Source: Sinimarinibacterium sp. NLF-5-8
Lineage (GTDB): Bacteria; Pseudomonadota; Gammaproteobacteria; Nevskiales; Nevskiaceae
DNA length: 64,000 nt
Direction of reading: 5' to 3'
Assembly: GCF_010092425.1 (NCBI RefSeq)
Contig: NZ_CP048030.1
Coordinates: forward strand, 1,933,501 to 1,997,500
A program made the translations under genes and the position numbers. Under the pieces are notes generated by a model. It ran no database searches, was not told where the DNA came from, and worked only from the letters and a program-made list of their open reading frames with translations. Shown here one piece after another: positions 35,507 through 44,210 of the stretch (positions are counted from its first letter, which is position 1; each line of letters begins with the position of its first letter).

Positions 35507-36310
35507 TCAGTTGCCCGAAAAATCCGGCGCGCGCTTTTCCTGGAATGCCAGCAGCCCTTCTTTGGCATCCTCGGTGCTGGACATCACCGGCACCATCGCC
35601 TGCGCGTATTCCAGTGCCTCGCGCAGCCCCATGTCGCGGGTGGCGTTGAAGGCTTGTTTGCCCAGCCGAATCGCAGTGGGGGATTTATCCACCACACGCG
35701 CCAGCAGCCAGTTGAGTTTTTCATCGAGCTGCGCGCGCGGCACCACGTAATTGACCACGCCCCAATCCAGTGCGTCCTGCGCCGAGAATTGCTCGCCGGT
35801 GATGCACATTTCCTGCAGGCGGCGCGGCGGCAAAATCCGCAGCATGTACGGCAAAATCATCATTGGCGTAAGGCCGATCTTGCTTTCGGTGGTGCCAATG
35901 CGGATGTCATCGGCGGCCACCGCCATATCGCAGGCGCAGAGCAGGCCAAACCCACCGGCCATGGTGTGCCCGTTGACGCGCGCGATCACCGGCAGCGTGC
36001 ATTCCTGCAAGCGTTTGAACAGTTGCACGATGTAGTGTTTGGGACGCGAAAAATCCACATCAAACGCAAAGCCTTTAACGCCCTTGGCCAAGTCCGCACC
36101 GGCGCAAAAAGCCTTGTCACCAGCGCCAGTGATGACGATCGCGCGCACCTGGCCATCGGCCTGGGCGCTGACAATGGCGTCGTCGATGCGCTGAATCACA
36201 TTGGCGTTGAGCGCATTGCGGCGCGCCTCGCGGTTGATGGTGATCCACTGCACCGCGCCTTTGCGTTCAACCAGCACATCGTTTTGGGTGGAGTCAACAG
36301 ATTCGGTCAT
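35507..36310 (-). CDS. atuE: Enoyl-CoA hydratase/isomerase family, candidate isohexenylglutaconyl-CoA hydratase
   Basis: A 267-aa crotonase-fold enzyme. AFCAGADL is the oxyanion segment and MAGGFGLLCACD the CoA/catalytic helix. In the Atu route the hydratase adds water to carboxylated geranyl-CoA before lyase cleavage; in the leucine route the homologue is LiuC. Position ahead of atuA and the operator pair supports the Atu role. It is the first gene of the minus-strand operon running to atuC, starting 52 bp below the operator palindrome. Confidence 0.82.
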   Translation of the reverse strand: MTESVDSTQNDVLVERKGAVQWITINREARRNALNANVIQRIDDAIVSAQADGQVRAIVITGAGDKAFCAGADLAKGVKGFAFDVDFSRPKHYIVQLFKRLQECTLPVIARVNGHTMAGGFGLLCACDMAVAADDIRIGTTESKIGLTPMMILPYMLRILPPRRLQEMCITGEQFSAQDALDWGVVNYVVPRAQLDEKLNWLLARVVDKSPTAIRLGKQAFNATRDMGLREALEYAQAMVPVMSSTEDAKEGLLAFQEKRAPDFSGN

Positions 36311-36362
36311 GGGCGTAAGCTCGCTGATGAAAGGGTTTAAGCAGAAATAAAGCCAAGTCTTT

Positions 36363-36379
36363 GGTGAGTCAGACTCACC
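36363..36379. promoter_or_regulatory. Operator O1 for the atu-type TetR regulator (predicted)
   Basis: GGTGAGTCAGACTCACC is a perfect palindrome with eight-base arms around a central A. It lies between the atuE start (36310, minus) and the DUF488 start (36423, plus), where it can block either promoter. Confidence 0.75.
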
Positions 36380-36384
36380 GATTT

Positions 36385-36401
36385 GTTGAGTCTAACTCAC
36401 C
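36385..36401. promoter_or_regulatory. Operator O2 for the atu-type TetR regulator (predicted)
   Basis: GTTGAGTCTAACTCACC repeats O1 with a few changes and is centred 22 bp from it, two helical turns, so paired binding is possible. Confidence 0.7.
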
Positions 36402-36422
36402 CCAAAACGTTTGTGTGCACTG

Positions 36423-36950
36423 ATGTCTGAAATTTTGACGGTCGGCCATTCCAACCATCCCCTGCCGGTGTTTATTGCACTGCTGCACAGCGCGCGGATT
36501 CAGCGGCTGATCGATATCCGCACCCTGCCCGGCTCGCGCGCGCACCCGCATTTCAATAGCGAGGCCCTGGCGCTGAGCCTGCCCGCGGCGGGGATTGACT
36601 ATGAATACCTGCCTGCACTCGGCGGCCTGCGCGCCAAACAAACCGGCGTTGATCCCAACATCAACGGCTTATGGCAAAACGCCAGCTTTCATCGCTATGC
36701 CGACTACGCCATGAGTGCAGCGTTTGAACAGGGCTTGAATGAGCTGATCGCGCGCGCGCAAAGCCAGCGCTGCGCGATCATGTGTGCGGAGGTGCTGTGG
36801 TGGCGCTGCCATCGCCGCATCGTTGCCGATTACCTGATCGCGCGCGGTCACACGGTGTTGCACTTGATGGGCAACGGCAAAATCAGCGCCGCCAAACTCA
36901 CCTTAGGTGCGCGCGCCCAGCCCGGCGGCATCCTCACCTATCCGGCTTGA
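36423..36950 (+). CDS. DUF488 family protein
   Basis: A 175-aa DUF488 protein. TVGHSNHPL at the N-terminus, LIDIRTLPGSRAHPHFN and MCAEVLWWRCHRRIVADYL are the family signatures; the Cys/His-rich last block may bind a ligand or metal. Family function is unknown. ATG 36423 begins 22 bp past operator O2, so it is probably part of the TetR regulon or simply shares the promoter region. Confidence 0.86.
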   Translation: MSEILTVGHSNHPLPVFIALLHSARIQRLIDIRTLPGSRAHPHFNSEALALSLPAAGIDYEYLPALGGLRAKQTGVDPNINGLWQNASFHRYADYAMSAAFEQGLNELIARAQSQRCAIMCAEVLWWRCHRRIVADYLIARGHTVLHLMGNGKISAAKLTLGARAQPGGILTYPA

Positions 36951-37020
36951 AGCGGCGATTTTCGCGCGCGCGCCGGGTTTTGTTCGCGGGTAAATCTGCT
37001 CTCACACAAGCACCTTGATG

Positions 37021-37090
37021 GGTGATTGGTGATGGGTGATTGGTGATGGGTGATTGGTGATGGGTGATGGGTGATGGGTGATGGGTGATT
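37021..37090. repeat. Ten tandem copies of a GGTGATG/GGTGATT heptamer
   Basis: The 70 bases are ten consecutive seven-base units, alternating at the seventh base between T and G. It lies 70 bp after the DUF488 stop. The stretch 36951-37422 holds this array, a REP pair (37099-37154), an AAGTCCA/TGGACTT dyad near 37173-37189 and operator O3, but no gene. Confidence 0.95.
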
Positions 37091-37098
37091 GTCCGGTC

Positions 37099-37154
37099 GT
37101 GGGAGCGGGTTTACCCGCGAATGGTCAGGCGCTGCCTTCGCGGCTAAAGCCGCT
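37099..37154. repeat. REP-like palindromic element
   Basis: GTGGGAGCGGGTTTACCCGCGAA followed by a 17-base spacer and CGCGGCTAAAGCCGC, the same family as at 31319 and 52224. Confidence 0.8.
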
Positions 37155-37324
37155 TGTATGGTTTTCCAGCAAGTCCAAAATGGACTTGTCAGGGTGGAGG
37201 GGCCAGCCGCTCTTCTGGCCTTAGGGCACAGACTGTGGGAGAAACCGCCCCACCCTCCCACCGCAAAGGCGGCGATCCCATGCGCGCGCGCCGGGGCTTG
37301 AAGTGCAGGTGCATAATGCGTTTT

Positions 37325-37341
37325 GGTAAGTTAGACTCACC
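37325..37341. promoter_or_regulatory. Operator O3 for the atu-type TetR regulator (predicted)
   Basis: GGTAAGTTAGACTCACC matches O1/O2 and lies 81 bp before the atuD start, linking the plus-strand atuD-atuB unit to the same regulator. Confidence 0.7.
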
Positions 37342-37422
37342 AACCGTTTTGCGGCGCGCCAACGCATGCGCCCGTTTTCAATCAATGCTTTATTTTCAAA
37401 TTCACAGTCGAGAGCACTTTTA

Positions 37423-38637
37423 ATGTCCAGCGCCCACACCCCGTCCGCCCACACCCCATCCGTGTTTCAGGCTTTTACTGGTTTATCGGATGATGAAACC
37501 GAAATCCTCAACCAGGCCGACCGTTTTGCCCAAGCCGAAACCTACCCGCTGGCGCGGCGCATGGATGATGAAGAATGGTGGCCCGAGGACATTTTTCCCA
37601 AGATCGGTGAAACCGGCTATTTCGGTATCACCGCGCCCGAATCCCTGGGCGGCGCGGGCTTGGACGTGTTCACCTCCGGGCTGATTCTGCAGGCGCTGGG
37701 GCGCTGGAACTACGCGCTGGCGCTGAGCTGGGTGGCGCACGAAAACCTGTGCCTGCACAACATTTTGCGCAACGCCAACGAAGCGCAAAAAGCCAAATAT
37801 GTGCCGGGTTTGATCAAAGGCACCCAAATCGGCGCGCTGGGCTTGACCGAGCCGGGCGCGGGCTCCGATGCGCTGGGCTCGATGAGCACCACCGCGCGCC
37901 GCGAGGGGGATCACTACATCCTCAATGGCCGCAAGATTTACATCACCAACGGCCCGGTCGCTGACGTGCTGCTGGTCTACGCCAAAACCGACAAAAGCAA
38001 GGGCGCGCACGGCATCTCGGCGTTCATCGTTGAAAAGGATTTTCCCGGATTCAAGGTTGCGCAAAAGCTGATCAAAATGGGCTTTCGCGGCTCACAAACC
38101 GCCGAGCTGGTGTTTGACGACTGCCGCGTGCCCGCCGAAAACCTCGTAGGCGAAGAAAACAAAGGCGTCAAAGTGGTGATGAGCGGGCTCGATCTGGAGC
38201 GCGCGATGATCTCCCCGATTTGCCTGGGGATGGCCGAGCGCGCGCTGGCGCTGTCGGTGGATTACGCCAAGCAGCGCAAGCAGTTTGGCCGCCCGATTGC
38301 CGAGTTCCAGATGGTGCAGTCGATGCTGGCCGATATGTACACCTGGGTGGAGTCGATGCGCCTGTACACCTATCAAACCCTGCGCGCAGCCAATGTGATT
38401 GGCGAAAACGACGGCGGCCGTGGCGAGATTCACAAAATCACCGCCGCCGGGGTGATGTATGTGGCCGAAACACTCAACAAGGTGCTCAACCACGCCATGC
38501 AGGTACATGGCGGCACCGGCTATATGTGGGAATCGGAAATCAACCGCCTGTATCGCGGCATCAAGCTGCTGGAAATCGGCGCGGGCACCACCGAAGTGCG
38601 CAAGATGATCATCGCCAAAGAACTTTTGAGCGAATAA
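37423..38637 (+). CDS. atuD: Acyl-CoA dehydrogenase, AtuD-type (citronellyl-CoA dehydrogenase-like)
   Basis: A 404-aa acyl-CoA dehydrogenase. LGLTEPGAGSDALG is the FAD/substrate signature and KQRKQFGRPIAEFQ the second; IKLLEIGAGTTEVRKMIIAKELL at the end contains the region of the catalytic base and FAD contacts. It would introduce the alpha,beta double bond in a branched acyl-CoA before carboxylation. ATG 37423 is preferred over ATG 37366. It is preceded by operator O3 and followed by a GC-rich hairpin before atuB. Confidence 0.85.
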   Translation: MSSAHTPSAHTPSVFQAFTGLSDDETEILNQADRFAQAETYPLARRMDDEEWWPEDIFPKIGETGYFGITAPESLGGAGLDVFTSGLILQALGRWNYALALSWVAHENLCLHNILRNANEAQKAKYVPGLIKGTQIGALGLTEPGAGSDALGSMSTTARREGDHYILNGRKIYITNGPVADVLLVYAKTDKSKGAHGISAFIVEKDFPGFKVAQKLIKMGFRGSQTAELVFDDCRVPAENLVGEENKGVKVVMSGLDLERAMISPICLGMAERALALSVDYAKQRKQFGRPIAEFQMVQSMLADMYTWVESMRLYTYQTLRAANVIGENDGGRGEIHKITAAGVMYVAETLNKVLNHAMQVHGGTGYMWESEINRLYRGIKLLEIGAGTTEVRKMIIAKELLSE

Positions 38638-38646
38638 GCCCCCACC

Positions 38647-38679
38647 GCGCGCGCGGCTCATCCCGCGCGCGCTTTTTTT
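38647..38679 (+). terminator. GC-only hairpin with T7 after atuD
   Basis: GCGCGCGCGG / CCGCGCGCGC with a six-base loop, then seven T. It lies 10 bp past the atuD stop and 28 bp before atuB, so it either ends the atuD transcript or attenuates atuB. Confidence 0.75.
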
Positions 38680-38706
38680 GCCCTTTAACAGCCACCCGCG
38701 CGCGCC

Positions 38707-39579
38707 ATGAATATTGACGTTGACCACCTCAACAGCCCCGAAACCCTGTGGAACAGCGACACCGTTTACCGCAGCGATTTGTTCAAAGACCGCGTGGCGC
38801 TGATCTCCGGCGCAGGCAGCGGCATTGGCCGCGCGGTGGCGCTGTTGATGGCGCGGCTCGGCGCCAAACTGGTGATTTGTGGCCGCACCGCCGAAAAGCT
38901 CGACGCCGTCGCCGAGTTTGTCCGCAGCAAAGGCGGCGACGTGCTCTGCGTCCCCACCGACATCCGCCAGCCGGAGCAAGTGGATGCGCTGTTTGAACAA
39001 ATCCACGCGCATCACGGACGGCTGGATTGCACCGTCAACAACGCCGGCGGCCAGTTCCCGCAGCCGTCGATCGACTTTGCCTTCAAGGGCTGGAACGCCG
39101 TCATCAACAACAACTTAAACGGCACCTGGCTGATGATGCAGCGCGCCGCCCAATACTGGCGCGACCACGGCCAAAACACCGACATGCTGCGCTCGATCTG
39201 CAACATCGTTGTTGTCATCGAACGCGGCATGCCCGGCGTCGCACACACCGTGGCCGCGCGCGCCGGCATCATCGGCGCCTGCCGCACCGTGGCGGTGGAA
39301 TGGATGCCGCTGGGCATTCGCGTCAACTGCGTCGCCCCTGGCCTCACCGCCACCGAAGGGCTGCGCGTCTACCCGCCCGAAGCGCACAAAGAGTTTCCCA
39401 ACGTCAACCCCATGCGCCGCCCCGGCACGCCAATGGAAATCGCCGAAGGCTGCATTTATTTAAACGCCCCCAGCGGCAACTTCATCACCGGCGAAGTGCT
39501 CACCATCGACGGCGGTGGCCGCTATTGGGGCGAGCTGTGGACGGCCGGACGGCCCGATTGGTATCAGATGGCAACGTGA
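38707..39579 (+). CDS. atuB: SDR-family protein, AtuB-like, without the YxxxK pair
   Basis: A 290-aa short-chain dehydrogenase/reductase. LISGAGSGIGRAVALLM is the nucleotide loop and NNAGG the structural motif. Where YxxxK is expected the sequence is TVAAR (AHTVAARAGII), so both catalytic residues differ. The reading frame is clean and conserved blocks (VNCVAPG, GEVLTIDGGGRYWG) are intact. Its place after atuD suggests the AtuB slot of the Atu cluster. The start codon has only a weak ribosome-binding site. Confidence 0.78.
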   Translation: MNIDVDHLNSPETLWNSDTVYRSDLFKDRVALISGAGSGIGRAVALLMARLGAKLVICGRTAEKLDAVAEFVRSKGGDVLCVPTDIRQPEQVDALFEQIHAHHGRLDCTVNNAGGQFPQPSIDFAFKGWNAVINNNLNGTWLMMQRAAQYWRDHGQNTDMLRSICNIVVVIERGMPGVAHTVAARAGIIGACRTVAVEWMPLGIRVNCVAPGLTATEGLRVYPPEAHKEFPNVNPMRRPGTPMEIAEGCIYLNAPSGNFITGEVLTIDGGGRYWGELWTAGRPDWYQMAT

Positions 39580-39733
39580 GGCGATCAATTGCACCGCTTT
39601 CAAGGGCATGCCTCTCATCAAACTCCCGTTTGCTGCGCGCCAGCGCGCCGCCGCAGGCGGGGCGGCTTTGAATGGCGATTGCTGTTCGATTTGCGCGCCG
39701 ATTCGCGGCTCAAGCCGCGCCCACAACCGGTGG

Positions 39734-39822
39734 CCGTCATCCTTGCAAAAGCAAGGATCCAGTTCCGCACCTGCGGTCATCACCGAAGGCTTGTATGGAT
39801 TCCGGCGTTCGCCGGAATGACA
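39734..39822. repeat. Single copy of the dispersed two-hairpin element
   Basis: GTCATCCTTGCAAAAGCAAG .. CCGGCGTTCGCCGG AATGAC, the reverse-oriented relative of the 123-bp unit at 20601. The 39580-39905 stretch contains this repeat and a CGGCTCAAGCCG stem at 39706 but no gene. Confidence 0.85.
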
Positions 39823-39905
39823 GAAGGTGATAGGTCGGCGCCCACACCGCGATGGTTGGGTTGAAACCGGACGGACTGAATCGGCACGAGGCCGTACCGC
39901 CTGCT

Positions 39906-40904
39906 TCAATCAACCGCGCGCTCAATCATCCCGCCCCAGGCCGCCAGCCGCTCAAACAACTGCGCGCGCGCGGGGAATAGGAAGTGGCTGTGGCCGGTTT
40001 CGGGAAGCACGTTCAAGGTGATGTCAGTGCTGCCAGTAAATGCAGCGGGGACTTGCTGCGGGATACCCACCATATCGCGCGCGCCGATGCCTAAAAAAAT
40101 CGGTACGTCCAGTTCGGCAGCCTCGGCGGCGACGTTGCCGGGGAGCATGGAGAGCGTGGCGGGAATCGGCAGCAGGCAGTCGGTGGCGCTTTTGAGCGCG
40201 GCGATGCCAGCGGCTTCGGCCTTTTTACTGCCAAACAGTTCGGCGTTGTTGCCGCTGCCATTCGCACTATGAATCACGGGGTACGGCATCCGAAACAGCT
40301 TGCGTGCAACGTCGGGAATCAGCGCGCGCGCGCGGTGCGGGTCGGCGTCTTTGAGTTGCGGCGGGGCGTACTCGGGCAGGCCGCGCGTGGAAAAGCCGAG
40401 CAAGGCCAGCGCGCGATGCTGGCGCGCGCGATGTTGTTGCAGCACGGTGAGCATGGCGCCCATCGAGTGCCCGACGCCGATGCTGAACAAATCCGGCAAG
40501 GCGGGCAGCGCTGCCGTCAAGCGACCACTGTGCAGGCGCGCGAGCAGCTCAGTGGTGGCGGCGATGTCGGCATCCACCAGCACCTCGGTGGTGAGTTGCC
40601 AGCCATCTTCGGGTTTGCTGCTGCTGCCCAGCCCGAGGTGATCGAGCGCGGCGACGATAAAACCGCGCGCGCTCATTTGCGCGGCAAAGGAGTAGCTCAG
40701 GTCGCCGTCATCCGGCGCAGGCGGGCGCAGGTCAAAGTAGCGGCGGTTCATGTTGCCGCCGGGCAAGCACAGCAGCAGCGCGCGCGCGCGCTCAGGGCTG
40801 GGTGGCAGCCAAACACTGGCGCCAATGTGCAAGGCGCCGAACTCCGGCAGGGTGATGCCGGTGTCCAGTTGCACATCCACTTGCTGCGGCGCGCGCGCGG
40901 CCAC
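39906..40904 (-). CDS. Alpha/beta-hydrolase family protein
   Basis: A 332-aa hydrolase. GVGHSMGAM carries the nucleophile Ser, GARDMVG the acid and TGHSHF the His. The start is GTG 40904, with AAGGA eight bases upstream; that site overlaps the end of the thiolase-like gene, so the two are coupled. Context suggests a thioester or ester hydrolase working with the thiolase-fold/DUF35 pair. The substrate is unknown. Confidence 0.85.
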   Translation of the reverse strand: MAARAPQQVDVQLDTGITLPEFGALHIGASVWLPPSPERARALLLCLPGGNMNRRYFDLRPPAPDDGDLSYSFAAQMSARGFIVAALDHLGLGSSSKPEDGWQLTTEVLVDADIAATTELLARLHSGRLTAALPALPDLFSIGVGHSMGAMLTVLQQHRARQHRALALLGFSTRGLPEYAPPQLKDADPHRARALIPDVARKLFRMPYPVIHSANGSGNNAELFGSKKAEAAGIAALKSATDCLLPIPATLSMLPGNVAAEAAELDVPIFLGIGARDMVGIPQQVPAAFTGSTDITLNVLPETGHSHFLFPARAQLFERLAAWGGMIERAVD

Positions 40905-40908
40905 GGTT

Positions 40909-42078
40909 TTAGTCCTTGCCGAGAATGGCGCCGGCCATGCCGGACGACACCAGCACGTTGTTGACGCGCGCGACCTGGTTGCAGGAGCTGCCGCGCACCT
41001 GACGCACGCCTTCGATCATGCTGTTCATGCCGTGGATGTAGGCCTCGCCGGTGAGGCCGCCGTGGGTGTTGGTGGGCAGTGCGCCGTCCAGCGCCATGCC
41101 GCCGTCTTTAACAAAACCTGCGGCTTCGCCCGGTTTGCAGAAGCCAAAGGCTTCGAGTTGCAGCAGCACATGCGGGGTGAAGGCGTCGTAAATCATCGCC
41201 GCTTGCATGTCTTGCGGACGCAGGCCGGTTTGCTTCCACAGGCGTTTGGCAACGCCTTGGGCTTCGGGCATGACGGTGAGATCGTCGTGGTAGTAGTTGG
41301 AGATCACTTCCACGTTATACGGAATCGACTGCGCCGCGCCCAAGATGCGCACTGGCTTTTGCTTGAGATCGCGCGCGCGCTCAAGGCTGGTAACCAGAAT
41401 CGCCACGCCGCCGTCGGACTCCTGGCAGCAGTCCAGCATGCGCAGCCACGGTTCTTGAATCCACTTGGAGTTTTGGTGGTCTTCCAGCGTGATCGGCTTT
41501 TGGTAGAACCAGGCATTGGGGTTGGTGGCGGCATAGGCGCGCTGTTGCACCGAGATGTAGCCCAGATCGCGGTTGGTGACACCGTATTTGTGCATGTAAC
41601 GCTGCGCTTGCAGCGCGCCCCAGCTGGCGGGCGTCATCGCGCCATATGGCACGCACCACAGCAAAGAGCCGGTGCCGTTGCCGGATTGATAGCTCATCAT
41701 CTGCTGATTGGGGTTTTGCCCAAAGCGATATTGGCTGCGCTCGTTCATCGCGCGCCAGATCAGCACGTTGTTGCACAGTCCGGCGTTGACCACCGCCATC
41801 GCCTGAAAAATCGTCGCCGCCGCTGCCGCGCCGCCGCCGGGGATGCGGGTGCTGTAGGCCAGATCCTTCACACCGAGGCAGCGCGCGAGGTTGATTTCGT
41901 CACTGTTATCAATGGTGAAGGTGATCATGCCGTCGATGTCGTGCGGGCTGATGCCGGCGTCCTGACAGGCGGCCAGCGAGCACTCCGCCGCCAGTTGCAG
42001 CTCACTGCGCCCGGAGGCTTTGGAAAACTCGGTTTGGCCAATGCCGGCAATCGCCGCTTCGGTAAATTGTCTTGCCAT
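40909..42078 (-). CDS. Thiolase-fold protein, candidate Ltp2-type retro-aldolase
   Basis: A 389-aa SCP-x/lipid-transfer-type thiolase-fold protein. The nucleophile-Cys position of true thiolases is in a RIPGGGAAAAATI stretch with no Cys, as in Ltp2-type aldolases of steroid side-chain degradation, which instead pair with a DUF35 protein to split a beta-hydroxyacyl-CoA. NTHGGLTGEAYIHGMN near the C-terminus keeps the substrate-binding His region. The DUF35 gene is 12 bp upstream on the same strand, so a complex is likely. The exact acyl-CoA is unknown. Confidence 0.83.
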   Translation of the reverse strand: MARQFTEAAIAGIGQTEFSKASGRSELQLAAECSLAACQDAGISPHDIDGMITFTIDNSDEINLARCLGVKDLAYSTRIPGGGAAAAATIFQAMAVVNAGLCNNVLIWRAMNERSQYRFGQNPNQQMMSYQSGNGTGSLLWCVPYGAMTPASWGALQAQRYMHKYGVTNRDLGYISVQQRAYAATNPNAWFYQKPITLEDHQNSKWIQEPWLRMLDCCQESDGGVAILVTSLERARDLKQKPVRILGAAQSIPYNVEVISNYYHDDLTVMPEAQGVAKRLWKQTGLRPQDMQAAMIYDAFTPHVLLQLEAFGFCKPGEAAGFVKDGGMALDGALPTNTHGGLTGEAYIHGMNSMIEGVRQVRGSSCNQVARVNNVLVSSGMAGAILGKD

Positions 42079-42090
42079 GAGGGGTGATCC

Positions 42091-42519
42091 TTATTTGCTG
42101 CGCGGCTTGAAAACCGGGACTTTGTGATTGTTCATGGTGGCTTCAAACGCCACTTCCACGGCCATATCGTTTTTGATTTCGTCATAGCCCACGCCCACCA
42201 CGTTGGAAACCATGCGAATGCCCTCTTCGAGCTGAATCACCGCCACGATCGGTGATTCTTTAAAGCCAAACGGATGCGGGTGGCGCGGAATCGTCCACGC
42301 ATGCACGGTGCCAAAGCCCGACAGCGGCACGTTTTGCCGGTTCAGGCTGAAGCAGTTGGGGCACATGGGGCGCGGCGGAAAGGTGAACTCACCGCAATCG
42401 CCACATTTTTGGCCAATGAATTCTTCGCGGTCGGCGGCTTCCCAAAAATCCTTGGCATCCAGCGTCACGATCGGGGCAATGCGCGTCGGCTTGGGCGCGG
42501 CAGCTTGGTCTGTGCTCAT
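42091..42519 (-). CDS. Zn-ribbon OB-fold (DUF35) protein, partner of the thiolase-fold protein
   Basis: A 142-aa protein. The rubredoxin-like zinc ribbon is CGDC and CPNC (CGDCGEFTFPPRPMCPNC); the OB-fold follows (GTVHAWTIPRHPHPFGF). In Ltp2-ChsH systems such proteins form the active aldolase with a thiolase-fold partner. ATG 42519 is preferred because the family start falls here; longer frames add unrelated residues. It is the first gene of the operon with the thiolase-like and hydrolase genes. Confidence 0.87.
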   Translation of the reverse strand: MSTDQAAAPKPTRIAPIVTLDAKDFWEAADREEFIGQKCGDCGEFTFPPRPMCPNCFSLNRQNVPLSGFGTVHAWTIPRHPHPFGFKESPIVAVIQLEEGIRMVSNVVGVGYDEIKNDMAVEVAFEATMNNHKVPVFKPRSK

Positions 42520-42663
42520 CGGTAAACGGTTCCCATGTGAGGTGAAAAATCCTTGCAAGCCTAGCCACTGCGCGCGCCGCTGTGCCTGCACCGTTTGGGT
42601 GAACCGGCATCCGCGCGCGCGCGCCATGCTTAATATCAATCACAAATAAATGAGGAGAAGCGC

Positions 42664-44208
42664 ATGGATGCCACGCGCCGCCAGTTGCTCAAAACCCTAA
42701 CCCTGGGCGCCGCCGGAGTCGCCGCCAGCGCCTGCGCCAGCCACGCCCCGCCGCAAACCGAGGCGATTTCGCATCACCACATCAACCACTGGGATGGCGA
42801 GGCGGATTTGCTCATCGTCGGCTCCGGTGCCGGTGCGGTTTCTGCCGCCATTGACGGGCAACGGCTGGGGCTGTCCACCTGGATGCTGGAGCGCGAACAC
42901 ATCGCTGGCGGCTCGTCCAGCATCTCCGGCGGCGTTTGCTACCTGGGCGGCGGCACCCCGCTGCAAAAAGCTCTGGGCTTTGATGACAGCGTTGAATCCA
43001 TGCTCGGCTACCTCATCGCCGCCAGCGGCGCCTATGCCGATCACGCCAAATTGCAGCTCTACTGCGAGCAAAGCCTGAATCACTTTGACTGGCTGATCGA
43101 CTGCGGCGTGCACTACGCGCAAAAGTATTCCGACGAAAAAGAGCTGTCGATCCCCGATGGCTCGCTCTACCACTGCGGCAGCGAACGCGCCTGGCCCTAC
43201 CGCGAGCAATTCAAACCCGCCCCGCGCGGGCACGTCATGGCCTCGCAACACTTGACCGGTGGCCGCGAACTGATGCGCGTGCTGCTCGCGCGCGCGGCGC
43301 AACTGGGCGCGCGCCTCACCGTCAATGCCGAAGCACAGCAACTCATCACCGCCAGCGATGGCCGCATCATCGGCCTGCGCGCGCACATCAACGGCCAGGC
43401 GCAAACCCTGCGCGCGCGCCGCGCCGTGGTACTCGCCGCCGGAGGCTTTATCCACAACCGCGCGATGCTGGAGCAATACGCCCCTGAACTCGCCGCCTGC
43501 TCAACCCCGTGGGGGCGCTCGGGCGATGTCGGCATCGGCATCCGCATGGGCATGGCCGCTGGCGCCGCCACGCGGATGATGCACCACGGCTTTATCGTCA
43601 CCCCGATGTACCCGCCCGAAACCATCCTGCGCGGCATCGCCGTCAACGCCCAAGGCCAACGCTTTATGACTGAGGACAGCTACTACGGCATCGTCGGTCA
43701 CAAAATCGCCTTTGAACAACAAGGCCGCGCGTGGATGATCACCGACCAAAACAGCGCCTACCAATGGAAAGACGACCGCCTGCCGATTGCCGCGCGCGCC
43801 GACACCCTCGCCGAAATCGAGCGCGCGCTGGCGATGCCCGAAGGCTTTTTGCAGCAAACCGTGCACAGCTACAACCAGCACGCACAAAACGGCGCAGACC
43901 CGCTGTTTCACAAAGCAGCGGCGTTCATCGCCCCGCTGAACAAACCACCGTTTATCGCCTACGACATCGGCACCAAAGACGCCTTCACCCCCGCCCACAC
44001 CTTTGGCGGCCTGCACACCAATACCGATGCACAAGTGCTGGATGCCTGGGGCGAACCGATTCCCGGCCTCTACGCCAGTGGCCGCACCAGCGCCGGCATC
44101 CCCGTTGCCCCCTACGTTGCCAGCGGCCTTTCGATTGGCGACGGCACCTTCTTTGGCCGCCGCGCCGCCGCCCACGCCGCCACCCTGCAACCCATCACCG
44201 GAGCCTGA
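42664..44208 (+). CDS. Tat-exported FAD-binding dehydrogenase of the fumarate reductase/ketosteroid dehydrogenase superfamily
   Basis: A 514-aa flavoprotein. The N-terminus ATRRQLLKTLTLGAAGVAA is a twin-arginine signal. LIVGSGAGAVSAAIDG is the FAD loop, and REHIAGGSSSISGGVCYLGGG the second contact. The C-terminal GLYASGRTSAGIPVAPYVASG keeps the superfamily's FAD loop but lacks the KstD Tyr motif, so it is not a clear KstD. ATG 42664 has GAGGAG seven bases upstream. A cytochrome c gene follows after two bases, implying a periplasmic oxidase passing electrons to cytochrome c. Substrate unknown; a steroid or terpenoid is suggested by context. Confidence 0.83.
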   Translation: MDATRRQLLKTLTLGAAGVAASACASHAPPQTEAISHHHINHWDGEADLLIVGSGAGAVSAAIDGQRLGLSTWMLEREHIAGGSSSISGGVCYLGGGTPLQKALGFDDSVESMLGYLIAASGAYADHAKLQLYCEQSLNHFDWLIDCGVHYAQKYSDEKELSIPDGSLYHCGSERAWPYREQFKPAPRGHVMASQHLTGGRELMRVLLARAAQLGARLTVNAEAQQLITASDGRIIGLRAHINGQAQTLRARRAVVLAAGGFIHNRAMLEQYAPELAACSTPWGRSGDVGIGIRMGMAAGAATRMMHHGFIVTPMYPPETILRGIAVNAQGQRFMTEDSYYGIVGHKIAFEQQGRAWMITDQNSAYQWKDDRLPIAARADTLAEIERALAMPEGFLQQTVHSYNQHAQNGADPLFHKAAAFIAPLNKPPFIAYDIGTKDAFTPAHTFGGLHTNTDAQVLDAWGEPIPGLYASGRTSAGIPVAPYVASGLSIGDGTFFGRRAAAHAATLQPITGA

Positions 44209-44210
44209 CC

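Noticed and set aside
38647-38672. GCGCGC hairpin as a special regulatory element
   Set aside because: Such tracts occur throughout the window; with T7 next to it a terminator is the simpler reading.
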